A DNA stretch of 64,000 nt from Exophiala sp. HKRS030 (taxonomy: Eukaryota > Ascomycota > Eurotiomycetes > Chaetothyriales > Herpotrichiellaceae): positions 2,914,001 to 2,978,000 of the forward strand of contig JAHWDD010000008.1 of the NCBI GenBank assembly GCA_023897205.1, given 5' to 3'. Below are positions 22,155 to 33,553 of the stretch, piece after piece (the stretch's first letter is position 1; every line of letters starts with the position of its first letter). Position numbers and translations under genes: made by a program. The notes beneath the pieces were generated by a model. The model ran no database searches, was not told where the DNA came from, and saw only the letters and a list, made by a program, of their open reading frames with translations.

Positions 22155-24084
22155 TGTGTCGCTACAGACTGGCAGAGTTGGCGACTTGTGATCTAACAAA
22201 TAATAGTGCAAACTGCAGCAAGCAACATGGCGGCGTTCTAAGCGTCTAGATAATGAAACAATAATGCATAGCAAACTCTCTCTTCGATAAGTTAATTCTT
22301 CGTGTGTAAAATACGGTAATTAGTGCTATTTCAACGTATCTGAGTTGAACTATAAGACACTCTTTGTGATGAATCCATACAGTTGAACTATGCTCACAGT
22401 CATAGCCTTAGGTAGGCGGTAGAGAATCGTTAGAGTGCGTCTACGCATGATCACAACCTCAGCGCTACAATCGTGGGTCCAGTGGGTGAAAACGATCATT
22501 GCGGAACCCTGGAATATTAGTACAAGTGTCAACCTACAATGATTTCGTGTCCGATACGAAAAAGTCAACGATTGCTTGGAATAATGTCATGGCCAATTTA
22601 TACTTGAAGATTACGGGATTCTCGCTGACGGAATCTGACTCCGATGGCGATTATGCGTCCTCCAAAATCGGCTCATAAACTACCACTCATTGCATGAGTC
22701 TGGTAGGCAAATTGCCAATCATCAGTGGTAGTCCAGTCATTGGATTTGAGAATATATAGATTGCTTCTCCGCTCCCATCTGTTCTAGATAGCGTTCTTCT
22801 AGCACGCTGATTTCGCTGGGCTCTGTGGGTGTAATGGAGTCTTAATTCGTGCTGAGCACCTGAGATTTCTGCTTCTCCAGGTAGATACTAGGACTCAGCT
22901 GCGATATTCAGACACTGGAGTCTAACATCCACGAAGCAATGGCCTCAAGGCTATGGTTGACTGACAATGACGAAGCCTGTTCAGGGAGCCCAGGGCATAT
23001 ATTAAAGGAGAATTCAGGCATTGTAAATACACGAACTAAATTGAGCGACCCCAAGATCAAGTACGTCTTGACTGCGACCATCTGGAGCCAATCGCCTAAG
23101 TGAGTCATCTCTTTCACCACAACAACCTAACCGCTTGATTGAACTTATCTTGGCAAACAGAGCCTTGTCACCGGGCCATTGGGGCGTGTCGCAGGTTCGC
23201 AACTCACACCTGTCAAGAAGAGAGGATACTTCAGTTCGTTTCGTAGATGTATGAATACTCGAAGTTATCAGCGAGTCGTTGGGTGTGCCATAGGTTTCGT
23301 TCGACGGAAAGAGAAGGGCTGCTTGGGAACCTCATGTCAACACCAGTCCGTTAGTATTGGTGCCACTCCAATCGACCAAAGGACAAACGTTGCATGTATG
23401 TCACTGTAAGCTAGATCATAGGATCTACGGAGGAAATCAGTCTGTGAATACAAAGTCCAACGGGCTGTCTGACTGAAGTTGAGGGTGATGGCCAAGGTGA
23501 GATGGAAACGACGGCTGTTCTGCTTGCCTCGAACACATAAATCTAGTTCCAAAGCCAAAGACAGTGTCGTCTTCTCCTTCCTCCTTGGAAATATAACATC
23601 AAAAATCCAGAGACTGCCTCAAAGACTTTGAAAAAAGTGTCAGTGTCCCAGAAAGCCCTGTCGAGTCGAACATAAGCCGACTTAGTCACCCCATCACCAG
23701 CCCCTTTTCCATTCCTCCTTCAGCGTTGAGGCAGTTATTCACTGCAATCCCGCCACTGGCGCCTAGGATCAATAACAGTCCAGAACGCGACCTGATCCTG
23801 CTTTGCCTTACCTCTTGACCTCTCTCTCGCAACAGCAACCTATCTTACCACGTCTTTGTCTCTCTATACACCACAAAACAAAGCAAGAGGTTCACCACCC
23901 GGCCTTAGCTGTGAGCTCTTGTGAGCTTCAAGCTGCGAAACCTCATTTTAGAAGACGGCTGAACACAAGTGCTCGTCTTTGAAGTCTTCGAATTATTCGC
24001 AAAGGAGCAATACAAAGATTCACGACTTTGTTCATCCAAGTTCTGCCCAACGTAGCAGAGAAAATACTTACCCAAAGTATATCC
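22155..24084. other. Intergenic between YPNHL paralogues B and C
   Basis: About 1.9 kb. The first 150 bases are probably the 3' UTR of paralogue B. From about 23590 the sequence is C/T-rich with no ATG up to 24085, which is why 24085 was chosen as the next start. Small minus-strand frames at 22350-23202 and 23337-23558 have no recognisable content. No gene called. Confidence 0.5.
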
Positions 24085-25923
24085 ATGCCCCTGGGATATC
24101 GAGCCCTCCTCCATCCTCAGTATCCCAAACCGGAAGTAATCCTTATCAGAAAGGAACCTCTTTCATATCGGACCGCACATACCATCAAAGAAGCCAACGC
24201 AACTTCTCTATCACCAGGCATGGCAGAGATTTCCATGGACGATATGATGATGGAAGAAATTGGTTTGGCAAGTCTTCAAGATCCAGGGTTCTCATCAACT
24301 TCGCTCGATTCTCTGCACGGTCGTAGTACGACTTCTCGACCTACCATTGGACCTCATTTCTTTCCTGGTATTCAAAGAGATCATGCAGAGGCTTCAAGAG
24401 CAAGTTACAACCCTCAAGGCATCTCAGTCATGAATGGCCAAAGCGCTCCCTGTATCCACCCGCGAGAATTGCTGCTAAGTACGGCCACAAATGTTCCGCA
24501 AGTACCTAAACTTCAGGTGCCTCATCATCAAACCTACCTGCAGTCATACGCTTCTTGCGATTTGGGAAATGCACAAACAGGTTCTGGAAGCAATCGTCAA
24601 ACTGGCTCTCATCCGACCGAATCATCTTCATCATCTGGGCGGCAACAGCCATCTTGGATTGCATCTAATCAACCACATAACCCCAAGCGGACGACACAAC
24701 CGGGTGTTGTTTATGCAACCAATCCGTCAGCGCTTCGGCAACGACCTTTCTTAAGTCCATCCGTCCCTGATTTCCAGGCTCCTGCTTCAACCTTCAAGGT
24801 CGGAAGGAAGTCTGCGAGTCCGGGCTCTATATCGCGAGCGGTGTCTGATAGTCCTGCTAGCACTCCTGTACTCAGGCGAAAGCGAAAGGCTTGTGGAGAA
24901 GTACCACCTGCCTCCAAACGACGTCGTATCTCGGAGCAAGACGAATCATCTGCAGACCTTAATGCCACACAGTCAGGACCCGCAATAGGGTTCAACTTGT
25001 TGCCAGATGTCCGACCGGTTATACTGACAAATGTGGCACACGAAAGATTCCCGGCCGACCATCCGGTGCCAACTACCCCACAGAAGATTGCAAAAGGAGT
25101 TGGCTCTGGAAGCAACGTAATGGCTCTATTCGGCGATGATCCGGAGCCTCGTACGAAGTACCCTCTGAAGCTTGATCGAGCTAGAACTGGCAGCTCAGCG
25201 TACAAGAATTACCCAAGTGGCAATACTATCCTCCCTGCAAGACTGACATTAAGTGAGATTGCAACTAAATATCCGAATCATCTGTGGGGAGAGATGTTGA
25301 GAGTTTATGCTGCAGAGGACTGGACTGCCAAGAGGATTTATTACGCACTTCCAGAAGACGCACGAGCGACCAAGCAAGAAAGTCGGCTGTGGAATTTTCT
25401 TCAGCATGGGATTGGTCGCGAACAGGACCATATTTATTTCGAATTGACTGGCAGGAGGCGTAATCCGACCAAGAAAACCAATCGATCGAAGCGACCAGCG
25501 CCACCCGAAACGCTTGAACAGGCGAAGTCACGATTCCAAGTCGCCAGAGATGGAGTGTATCAGAGTATCGCAGCCGATCTTCTTGAAAGAGATCCGGTTT
25601 TCCAGTTCACTCCAGCTAGGCACCAGGATAACTTTGTGAGGCGTACCATGTTGCAGGAAATTCAAAAACGCATTGCGCCGTTAAGACAGATCTGGTGCAT
25701 CCCGCTCACCGGGAGTGGAGTGTTGGACAACAATCTGTACTATGCGTACAGACAGCGCCTCGAGAGGATCCACGCAAAGGACAAGAGCGAGTCTATGGAG
25801 GAGTTCAATCACGCCATGGACATATATGCTTGGATTTTGACGGCAGATGACATGGAGGCGCTGTTGGCAAAACGTGAGTCAAGCGATGTAATCGCAGGCC
25901 GCGCTTCGGGCGCTTTGAGTTGA
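24085..25923 (+). CDS. YPNHL-domain protein, paralogue C
   Basis: Single exon; 612 residues from 24085, the first ATG after a long pyrimidine-rich leader. A later ATG at 24220 would remove 45 residues. Unrecognised family. The N-terminal 370 residues are disordered (Ser/Pro/His/Gln-rich) with a Met-rich start (ISMDDMMMEEIG) and nuclear-signal-like runs LRRKRK and SKRRR. The shared block begins near residue 389: LTLSEIATKYPNHLWGEML, then DWTAKRIYYALP. It matches paralogues A and B through YPNHL, the following Leu, the aromatic-Ser/Thr-Ala/Gly step and the Ile-aromatic pair. It diverges afterwards and lacks their KRL segment. A helical C-terminal region (about 490-605: ETLEQAKSRFQVARDGVY onwards) is not obvious in the other two. 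Function unknown. Confidence 0.75.
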   Translation: MPLGYRALLHPQYPKPEVILIRKEPLSYRTAHTIKEANATSLSPGMAEISMDDMMMEEIGLASLQDPGFSSTSLDSLHGRSTTSRPTIGPHFFPGIQRDHAEASRASYNPQGISVMNGQSAPCIHPRELLLSTATNVPQVPKLQVPHHQTYLQSYASCDLGNAQTGSGSNRQTGSHPTESSSSSGRQQPSWIASNQPHNPKRTTQPGVVYATNPSALRQRPFLSPSVPDFQAPASTFKVGRKSASPGSISRAVSDSPASTPVLRRKRKACGEVPPASKRRRISEQDESSADLNATQSGPAIGFNLLPDVRPVILTNVAHERFPADHPVPTTPQKIAKGVGSGSNVMALFGDDPEPRTKYPLKLDRARTGSSAYKNYPSGNTILPARLTLSEIATKYPNHLWGEMLRVYAAEDWTAKRIYYALPEDARATKQESRLWNFLQHGIGREQDHIYFELTGRRRNPTKKTNRSKRPAPPETLEQAKSRFQVARDGVYQSIAADLLERDPVFQFTPARHQDNFVRRTMLQEIQKRIAPLRQIWCIPLTGSGVLDNNLYYAYRQRLERIHAKDKSESMEEFNHAMDIYAWILTADDMEALLAKRESSDVIAGRASGALS

Positions 25924-27487
25924 ATCGAATCTGGTGGATGAGCACATCGCTCCGAGGCCATGACAGTCAAAATCGAAGAGCTGGAGACCAAGGATCGAGA
26001 GACATATATAGTAGAGCATTGCCGACAACAATGATAAAGTCAGAGTGATGAGCCGAGCGATTGTACTGTGTTGTTATGTCGCATAATGCGTAGAATGCAA
26101 GGGGCCGAAGCTTTCAATACATACCTTCTGATCTCTGCTGTGCGTTCCAATTTCTCCTCCTTGGTTCAATGATTGTCCCTCCAAACAGACCGAAGAAACA
26201 GTTGACAAGTCAAATCTCCTACAAGAGATGAATTTTGTGCTGTTGAGTCACAAGTACCGGTTGTCGTGACTATGAGTAATATGAGTTAAGTCACGTCGAA
26301 CTCGTGAAGCTCCCCACGAATCTCCCCTCCCATAGCTTCCAAAACGACACCGACATTCCATGTATATGGAATAGTGCTTGCCGGTGCGCATGGCGGCTGT
26401 CGGCTCCAAGTTACAATCCTGTGGCAAATCAAAATTTGACGAGACCACACGACGCGGATAGAACCCTGCTCATCCAAAACACGGGGCCCGACCCGCAAAT
26501 CTGCATGACAGTCTCAAAATTACAGATCCATATCTACTTGGATCTGATATGATGAGGTGTTCGAAGAGATCTGGTCAGCTGGGGTATGTTGAAGATAAAG
26601 ATAATGGTGGGGACGGAGTTGGCACGGGGTCGAAAGCCTAATCCGATTCTCTAGTCGGGAAAAAAGTGTGCCCACGAATCGCTTGGCTCGTTTCCCTGCA
26701 TGGTGACACATAGGTGGATGCGGCTTTACGTGGACGGAGATCGACAGGGGAATTCACAGCAATGTACTGAGTAATTTCACGGGAAGAGGTAACAGATATG
26801 AGATTCTCTGGAACGTAGAGTCATTACTACACTGGAAGGTGCGTCAGAATCATGGATTTCTCTTCAAGTTCAGCGACGGTGACAGAGGAGCATTGACTTG
26901 TGCCGGAAGCTGACCAGCAGCGGACCAAATACTCGAAATCATTTCGATCTGGAGGTATATCTTAAACTGCTGATAAGGTTCATACTTGAAACTCTTCCCT
27001 AGTTAGAGCTGCCGTGTATGAATTGGCCTCTTTCTTCTGTAGGACCACCGACCAACATTCGCGACGAGACCTAGCATATTTAGTTATTCGTTGTTGAATA
27101 GCATGCATCGAAGGTTTTCGCTCTCCATGATGGATCGCCCGGTCTCACTTCAACGGCTCTTCATCACCGGAAGTCTGTCGTGAGTGACATATGCATAGAG
27201 GTTTGGCTGGATATATTCCAACAGCGGTCCTAGGCGGGTCTGGCACAATTCAGACCTCGCATAGACGTTGATATCCCGTGCGTATTGGCGATGCCACAGA
27301 ACCTCAGGCCTTTGCAGCAGAGGTGTGGTATAATCGCCCACCCACTCACTCATCATGGGCTTTGTGCGGGAGGCAACGACCATTCTCCTTCAGACTCGGC
27401 TTTGAAAGGCGAAGGCCACCACGCCGGCTTCGAACCAATGTCTCCTTTCCTCGCATCAGGAATCCTATCCCAAGTCCGCCTTTCCTC
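25924..27487. other. Convergent intergenic region
   Basis: About 1.56 kb between paralogue C and the minus-strand isomerase. Small frames at 26248-26711 and 27150-27383 (minus) overlap one another and show no domain. It marks the right edge of the gene-poor block. Nothing else seen. Confidence 0.5.
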
Positions 27488-28285
27488 TCACAACTTGGCT
27501 TTCCCCTTCTGCTTCTCCTTCTGCTCTCGGGCAAACTGTTCCATCGCCTTCTGTAAATCCCCACTGGGGATCCTCTCGTTCTCAAAAGCGTCGCACTCGA
27601 CATCATTCGCATCAAGCAACTCCTGCACCACGTTTTTCCGCAGCAACATCTTAGTCGTCTTCAGCGAGCCCGGCGACGAGCCCGCAATCCCCGTCGCAAT
27701 CGCAAGCACAGCGTCCAAAAACCCGTCTTTCGGTAGCACCTTACTAACCAGACCCAAGGCACTGGCCTCGGCGGCATCAATCCGCTCGCCGGCAAGACAC
27801 AGCAGCGCGGCTTTCTGGTGGCCCATCAATCTGGGAAACGTGACGCTCGAGCACGCCTCGGTGGTCATGCCCCATTTGACAAACGGCGTGAAGAAGTACG
27901 CATCGGGCACCGAATACACGAGGTCGAACAGCGCAAGGCTAGTGACGCCGTAACCCACGGCGGGCCCGTTGACCGCGGCCACAAGGATCTTCTCGCTCAA
28001 GATGAACAGGCGGTTTAATTGATGGAAGTCGGACCCTCGTGCGAACGACATGAGTTTCTCATTGCCTTCGACCAGCTCCATGCCCGTGCAGAAGAATTTG
28101 CCCATCCCCGTTAGCACGATGACGTGGATGTCGGGTTGTTGGTTGGCCCATTTCATCACCTCCACGGTTTCTGCTATGAGGGTTGCGTGCAGTGAGTTGC
28201 CCGTTGAGGGTTTGTTGTATTTGATCACAAAGACCCCAGAGCGGGCGGGCTCGATTGCCACGTAGCGGTAGTCGGTACGGAGCAT
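27488..28285 (-). CDS. Peroxisomal enoyl-CoA isomerase/hydratase (crotonase fold)
   Basis: Crotonase-family enzyme of 265 residues from the ATG at 28285. The frame stays open further upstream, but that extension has no family similarity and the ATG has a good ACC context. Visible elements are NKPSTGNSL near residues 24-32, the oxyanion-hole segments FFCTGMEL and NGPAVGYGVT, and Glu143 in GMTTEACSSVTFPRLMG. A glutamate in this TxEACSS-TFP setting is typical of peroxisomal delta3,delta2-enoyl-CoA isomerases (ECI2/Eci1 type), which feed unsaturated fatty acids into beta-oxidation. The protein ends in Ala-Lys-Leu, a PTS1. It is divergent from the PTS1-bearing acyl-CoA synthetase at 29147. Isomerase over hydratase is the better guess but not certain. 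Confidence 0.88.
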   Translation of the reverse strand: MLRTDYRYVAIEPARSGVFVIKYNKPSTGNSLHATLIAETVEVMKWANQQPDIHVIVLTGMGKFFCTGMELVEGNEKLMSFARGSDFHQLNRLFILSEKILVAAVNGPAVGYGVTSLALFDLVYSVPDAYFFTPFVKWGMTTEACSSVTFPRLMGHQKAALLCLAGERIDAAEASALGLVSKVLPKDGFLDAVLAIATGIAGSSPGSLKTTKMLLRKNVVQELLDANDVECDAFENERIPSGDLQKAMEQFAREQKEKQKGKAKL

Positions 28286-29146
28286 GGTGGCTTGCCTCCG
28301 TGACTGACTGACTGATTGATTGACAGACTGGCAGGACCTTTGTGTATTATGTGCAGTGGTTATTGGGATCGATAGCAAGCTGTTGTTGTGGGGTGTCGTT
28401 CCATCGACCACAGACCGAGCTTCAATGATAAGTTCCTTTGTAAATAATGTCAACCTCGGCAGGGTGGGGGGCTGCTTCGGGCGCACATCGGAGGAACGTT
28501 GATGTCGACGCCTGTCATCGACTAAATAAGAACAAAAGCCTACCACTTGGCCGTCCATTGACGATGTTCCAACCAAAAGTATGCACAGATTATAGACTCG
28601 AAGATATCTCTCCGTGCCATCCGTACCCACCTGCCTAGAATTTATCACGCTCTATTATAACTAGTCACCTAGTTGAGGGTCGGCACGTATGGAGCAAGTA
28701 CTCAAGGAGGTCGATGACTTGCCACACAACCAGTTAGTTACTCCGTACATGCACCCCGTGCGGGTGCTAGCGTCACCGTCCCCACCACGGGGGTATCTCG
28801 CCTACTTGCTAAGCCAAACATCAACAGATTGGGAACTACTGGCACTGCGGCCCAGCAATGAGGAACAATATATGTGTAAAGAAACCCGTCACGGGGTCTA
28901 GCAAAGTGATGTATTATCACTCAGATACAAACCCGCCATTTCATCAGCGTTTCTCTTCTAGCTCTGCCTCGTTCTTTCGAAGAAAATCTGGTCTACGAGT
29001 TTCGGGCATAGGGCAAAGTCGACATAAAAGCGTCAATTCACCCTCCTACTTGCAGCCGTAAGAGTTGTAGCAAGCGCATGAACAACATTTCCACAAGGAT
29101 ACGCCTTTCTAAACTCTAAAGATCCATCGACGAAGAAGTGTTCAAG
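28286..29146. promoter_or_regulatory. Shared bidirectional promoter region of peroxisomal genes
   Basis: 861 bases separate the start codons of the minus-strand isomerase and the plus-strand acyl-CoA synthetase, so both must be driven from here. It contains CCTCGG at 28454-28459 and TACTCCGTA at 28739-28747. No gene is seen; short frames inside are unconvincing. Confidence 0.6.
28454..28459 (+). promoter_or_regulatory. CCTCGG, candidate FarA/FarB-type site
   Basis: This is the same six-base core found ahead of the thiolase at 4265. It lies 169 bases upstream of the isomerase start and about 690 bases upstream of the synthetase start. Support is the shared peroxisomal function of the neighbours; the string alone is too short to be conclusive. 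Confidence 0.4.
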
Positions 29147-31066
29147 ATGCCGCAGCTGGGTGACCGGTGGACGCTAGCTCGACCTGAGCGATTCAATTTC
29201 GCGACCGATGTGGTGGATCGGTGGGCTGAAAAGTCGCCAGACAGCGAGGCCATGTACTGGGTATCTCAGGACTACTCGCACCGGCGGTCCATGACATATC
29301 AATACTTCTCGAACCAGTCTCGTCGCGTGGCAGTGTTGCTGGACCAACTCGGGGCTAGACAGAAAGACGTGGCAATCGTGGTTCTGCCAAAGGTTCCAGC
29401 TTGGTAAGATAATCCATCTCGACGAACGCCCGTGTCCAAAGATCGGTACAAATCCTAACGTGCTTGACTAGGTGGGAAATTGCTGTTGCATGCCTTCGAA
29501 GCGGAGTGATCCTCGCACCTGTCCCTACTTTGGTCTCTGAGAAGGATATCGAGTATCGATGTATCAAGAGCAAGGCCACAATTTTCATCGGCGATGAAAC
29601 CAGTGTTCGAAAATTCCTCAAGGTGCGCTCGCAGTGCCCGGGTGTGCAGACAGTGATCAAAGTTGGTGGTTCTTCAGACAAAGACACAATTTCATACTAT
29701 GACGCCCTGGAGGGTGTGGCTGAGAATCCTTTATTCAAGGCTGTCTCTTTGCCATGGCAAAGTCCTGCTGTGATTTATTTCACATCGGGGACGTCAGGTC
29801 CACCCAAAATGGTCGTCCACAATCAGATATCCTACCCACTAGGTGAGTAGGCTGGTCTGATGCCGGTACATGATTAATAACGTTTTTTTTAGCTCTTGGT
29901 CATACGGGAAAGCATTGGCATCAGCTCAAACCAGGAAAGCTCTTCTGGAACATGGCAGACCAAGGTGAGAACCACATTGAGATCTCCACAGAATTGACAC
30001 CTGACAATCGCAGGATGGGCAAAAGCCTCATGGTCATTTTTCGGCGCCTGGAATTGTGGTGCAAGCCTCTTTGTGATTGATGACCGCAGACCCTTCAATG
30101 CCAACAATCTTCTCGATGTTCTGCACCGCTTTCCGATCACCACCATTTGTGCACCTCCTCTGGCATGGCGTCAGCTTGCACTTCGAGAAGCCAGAGAATA
30201 TTATTCCACGCATCCGCCAAAGGCGCTGGAGCATTGTACCGCGGCGGGAGAGGCGTTAAACGACGAAGTCATCCGACAATGGAAGCAATTCTCAGGTTTA
30301 GATATTCATGACGGCTATGGACAAACCGAGGCGATATTGCTCTGTGGAAATTTCGTCGACCTCCCTATACGGCTGGGCTCTATGGGGAAGCCTGCTCCAG
30401 GAGTTCCGTTGACCATAATCGATTTGAATGGGAACGTGTGTCCTGCTGGTGAAGAAGGTAATATGGCTGTCAAGATCGCCAACCCTGACGAACCCGATAC
30501 CTTTTTCGGCATCTTTGATGGTTATGTCAATCCAGATGGCACCTTATCTCGAAAAGAGCAGAGCTTCACTGTGAATGGTGTCACCGAGACGTGGTATCTC
30601 ACAGGCGACAAGGCAGTAAAAGATGAAAGTGGGTACTTCTGGTTTGTCGGTCGAGCAGACGACGTGATAAATTCATCAGGCTATCGGATAGGTGAGTTAG
30701 GCATATGCAACACCAAAGTAAACAGATTTCTGACAGAACACAGGTCCCTTCGAGGTCGAATCAACGTTAAAACTCCATCCGGCTGTTGTGGAATCCGCCG
30801 TGGTTTCCACTCCAGACCAAGAAAGAGGCGAAGTTGTAAAGGCATTTATTGTACTGACTTCGGATTATGCCAATCTGGATGAGGCGGCTTTGGGCTCTCT
30901 TGCAAAAGAATTACAGACCTTCTGCAAGGCCAATGCGGCGCCATATAAATATCCACGGCGCATCCAATTTGTGGAGGCGGATTTCTTGCCGAAAACCATA
31001 TCCGGAAAAATCCAGAGAAACCTGCTGAGAAAGCTGGAGTGGAAAGATCACAAATCGAAGCTGTAA
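29147..31066 (+). CDS. Peroxisomal acyl-CoA synthetase (AMP-forming, medium-chain-like)
   Basis: Activates a carboxylic acid, probably a fatty acid, to its CoA thioester via an acyl-adenylate. Five exons (29147-29403, 29472-29842, 29893-29964, 30014-30691, 30744-31066) join without frame breaks into 566 residues. Superfamily motifs are in order: the phosphate loop [20 protein letters not shown], then TGDKA with [21 protein letters not shown], and the C-terminal catalytic lysine in [20 protein letters not shown] and the NSSGYRIG form are typical of ACSM-type medium-chain synthetases. The protein ends Ser-Lys-Leu, a canonical PTS1, so it acts in peroxisomes. It is divergent from the isomerase and convergent with the Zn2Cys6 regulator (165 bases between stops). 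The exact substrate is unknown. Confidence 0.92.
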
Positions 31067-31231
31067 TTTCATTTCAAGGCCGCACATCATTCGTGAGCCT
31101 TTCAGATCATGGGCTGCCCTGGCCCATTTTGTGAAGTATCATTCGTCGTCATAATCCTCATGGCATCTGCATGGTCACCAGAAATATGTGTTTGCACCCC
31201 TGCCTGCAGCATCTGATTTCGACTAGGTCGT

Positions 31232-33553
31232 TCAAAGGTAGTTAAAATCTTCATCAACGAAAATCGGAAATTGGTCGCTTGGTGGATAGAATGAGGTACT
31301 CTGCTGACTTGTCAGAGCTAGATGGCTGAAATTGTCGAATGGCTCAGATGTTGCATCGGTAATTTCCTCGAGATCTGCGGCATCGGTGTTCTGTGCGGGT
31401 GTCGTTGACATTGAACCATAGTCTAGAAGAGAGTACAGTCGTTCGACCTCGGTTGGACTTAAGTAGATCGAGGTGCATTTAGTGTCGATAAGAGAACGGT
31501 AGGAATGCGATTCGGAAGCGAAGTGCATCAAAGCGACCGCCTGAAATTTGGTGTCAGTCAATCATATGTGAGCCAAGAGAAAAGGTGATACATACCATAC
31601 GCGCCGAATTCTGGAAGACCTTGGCTTTTTCCTTCAACATATTGACATTCGATTGAAGCATCTCACTCGACTGTGTGCGGATCTCCTCGTCTTCGGAGTT
31701 CTTGAACATGGCGTGTATGGTCCCACTCACGAGCAAGCTGTAGCCATAAAACGAGGCACCCAGCACATAACCTGCTTTCTTTGCCCGAATCATTGTGTTA
31801 CTGAGTTCTGCAGCATGAAGTCTGCAAGATTCAAGAGCGCGCGGAAAAAAACTTGGTGGAACTCTTGAATTCGCTCCATTGAACCTGCATCTCAAAAGTA
31901 TCGGATGATGCAAAAGACAGTGGCACAATTGGTAGATGACGTAAGAAAATATGGATGCTTCAGTCAAACGGAAGCTCAGTCCTGCATCAAAAGAATCACT
32001 CGCCTCAAGCTGCTTATGAACAGGGTGACATATGTCGAAGACCGTCTCCAAACGAGCGAGTTGGGACAGGATTGGTGAATACTCGGAATTGTGGTCCCAC
32101 GGAGGCTTCTGACTCAACTCATCAGACTGATGCAACAAGTAGACGGTGATCTGACTCAGAACTGACGCCGCGACGATTGTGGTAGCAGGTGAATCAATCA
32201 TGTAGATGGTGAAGTCTTCGGAAGATTTGAGTTGGTTCAGGGTGGGAACAACTTCCTCTGTCGACGTTTGGAAGGCATAGTCGCTGTTTGGTAAGTGCAG
32301 ATTGCAGTTCTTATCCAGAAATAGAGCTGGCCGACGTCTGCCACATGTAGCTAACTTGTCCAGACAATAGACTGACCACAAAGTACGGCGTCGCTCTTCT
32401 CTTGAAGCTGGTGACAATTTAACGCTGGGTTCCTCGGTCATGTGTAAGGCTTGTGAGAGGCTGACAGCAACACCAATCTTGATCCATGCGGTGCCATGTT
32501 GGCAAGCTGAAATGGTTAGAAATGTAAATAAATCGGAGAAGAGGCTTACCAGTAAAGTCGAAGAGAGCAAGTAAAGTTGCCGCCTGAACTAGACGATACG
32601 TTGGAGCCTGAGCGCCATCGAATGCGAGACCCAGCACAAGTGACCAGCCTTTCGCAGCGAGATCTGCGGCAATCGTGCCAGTACTATCATAATTGTCCTT
32701 TGAATATCGAAGTGCGATACAAAGGACTGCGAGGACTAGATAATCTGGTAGAAGACCTCTGGAGAATTGTAGGCGGAAGCTCTCTTCGTGAAAGAAACAG
32801 TATGGTTGGCCGTGATAACGGCTGAAGAAGTCATCGATTGCCAACAGCTGTATCTCAAGTGGAGGAAGTGTCGGAGGTTGCGGCCTGGATTTGACTGTCA
32901 ACCGGGCTGGCTTCCTCGTCAATATGTTAGTGCTGGATGCGTACCTCTTGTTTGAGATGGGATCCGATGTCGACGACGGTTGCCATGTTCCACTACTTGG
33001 CCATTCATCAGGTGCAGACACGTCTTCGGTCCAGGCGCCATTAGGTTTTGCATCGACCGAGGGTGAACTGTAGTCACAACAGGATCAACATTCATGTCCG
33101 ACAAAGCAAAAAGATGTCTTCCCATACTTGTTGGCAAGTCTGACAGCATTCAACTCAGCCTCAATCGTTGCTATTCTCGACAGTAGAGCAGGCTACCCAG
33201 ACATTGTCAGATCAGTTCCCCGACAAGGACATAAATGATGCTTACGTATAGTTTGCTTGTGCTAGAGTCATCAAGATTGGTATTTGATCGCGATGTCGAC
33301 GCTTGACCAGGATATCGGCATGATTGTCCCAGCCGGACACAGAAACTACACGCCGGCTGTTCACCATGGCAGCGAACCTTCTTGCGTCTGATGGCAACAT
33401 CTTAGAATCTCGATCGTGTCATGACACGCCACCAGGGTGATTGTGCACATACCGACAATTCAAACAGGCGCGGTGGGGTTTCTTGAGACCAGGACTGCTG
33501 GAGATGTCCGGAGCCACTGTTGGAGTGGTCGAGTCTCCAATCCAACTCGTCAT
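31232..33553 (-). CDS. Zn2Cys6 transcription factor with fungal-specific TF domain
   Basis: Six exons on the minus strand: 33553-33453, 33387-33246, 33192-33128, 33067-32550, 32506-31596 and 31540-31232, giving 681 residues. The first intron (33452-33388) interrupts the zinc cluster. Splicing gives cysteines at residues 30, 33, 40, 47, 50 and 57 with spacing C-x2-C-x6-C-x6-C-x2-C-x6-C and RRKKVR between the second and third, a textbook binuclear cluster. A short linker with a helical stretch (LSRIATIEAELNAVR) may be the dimerisation coiled coil. The middle-homology domain is recognisable from IDDFFSRYHGQPYCFFHEESF through SLSQALHMTEEP and EERRRTLWSVYCLDKLATCGRRRP. Its place beside peroxisomal genes suggests it may regulate them; no target site can be read from the protein. 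Confidence 0.92.

Noticed and set aside
28286..28648. Upstream in-frame extension of the isomerase
   Set aside because: The frame is open to 28648 but the added residues are low-complexity (VNQSVSQS) without family similarity; the ATG at 28285 matches the family length.
27488..33553. Secondary-metabolite gene cluster
   Set aside because: A regulator and an AMP-ligase are present, but there is no PKS, NRPS or terpene synthase backbone, and the PTS1 signals point to fatty-acid catabolism.
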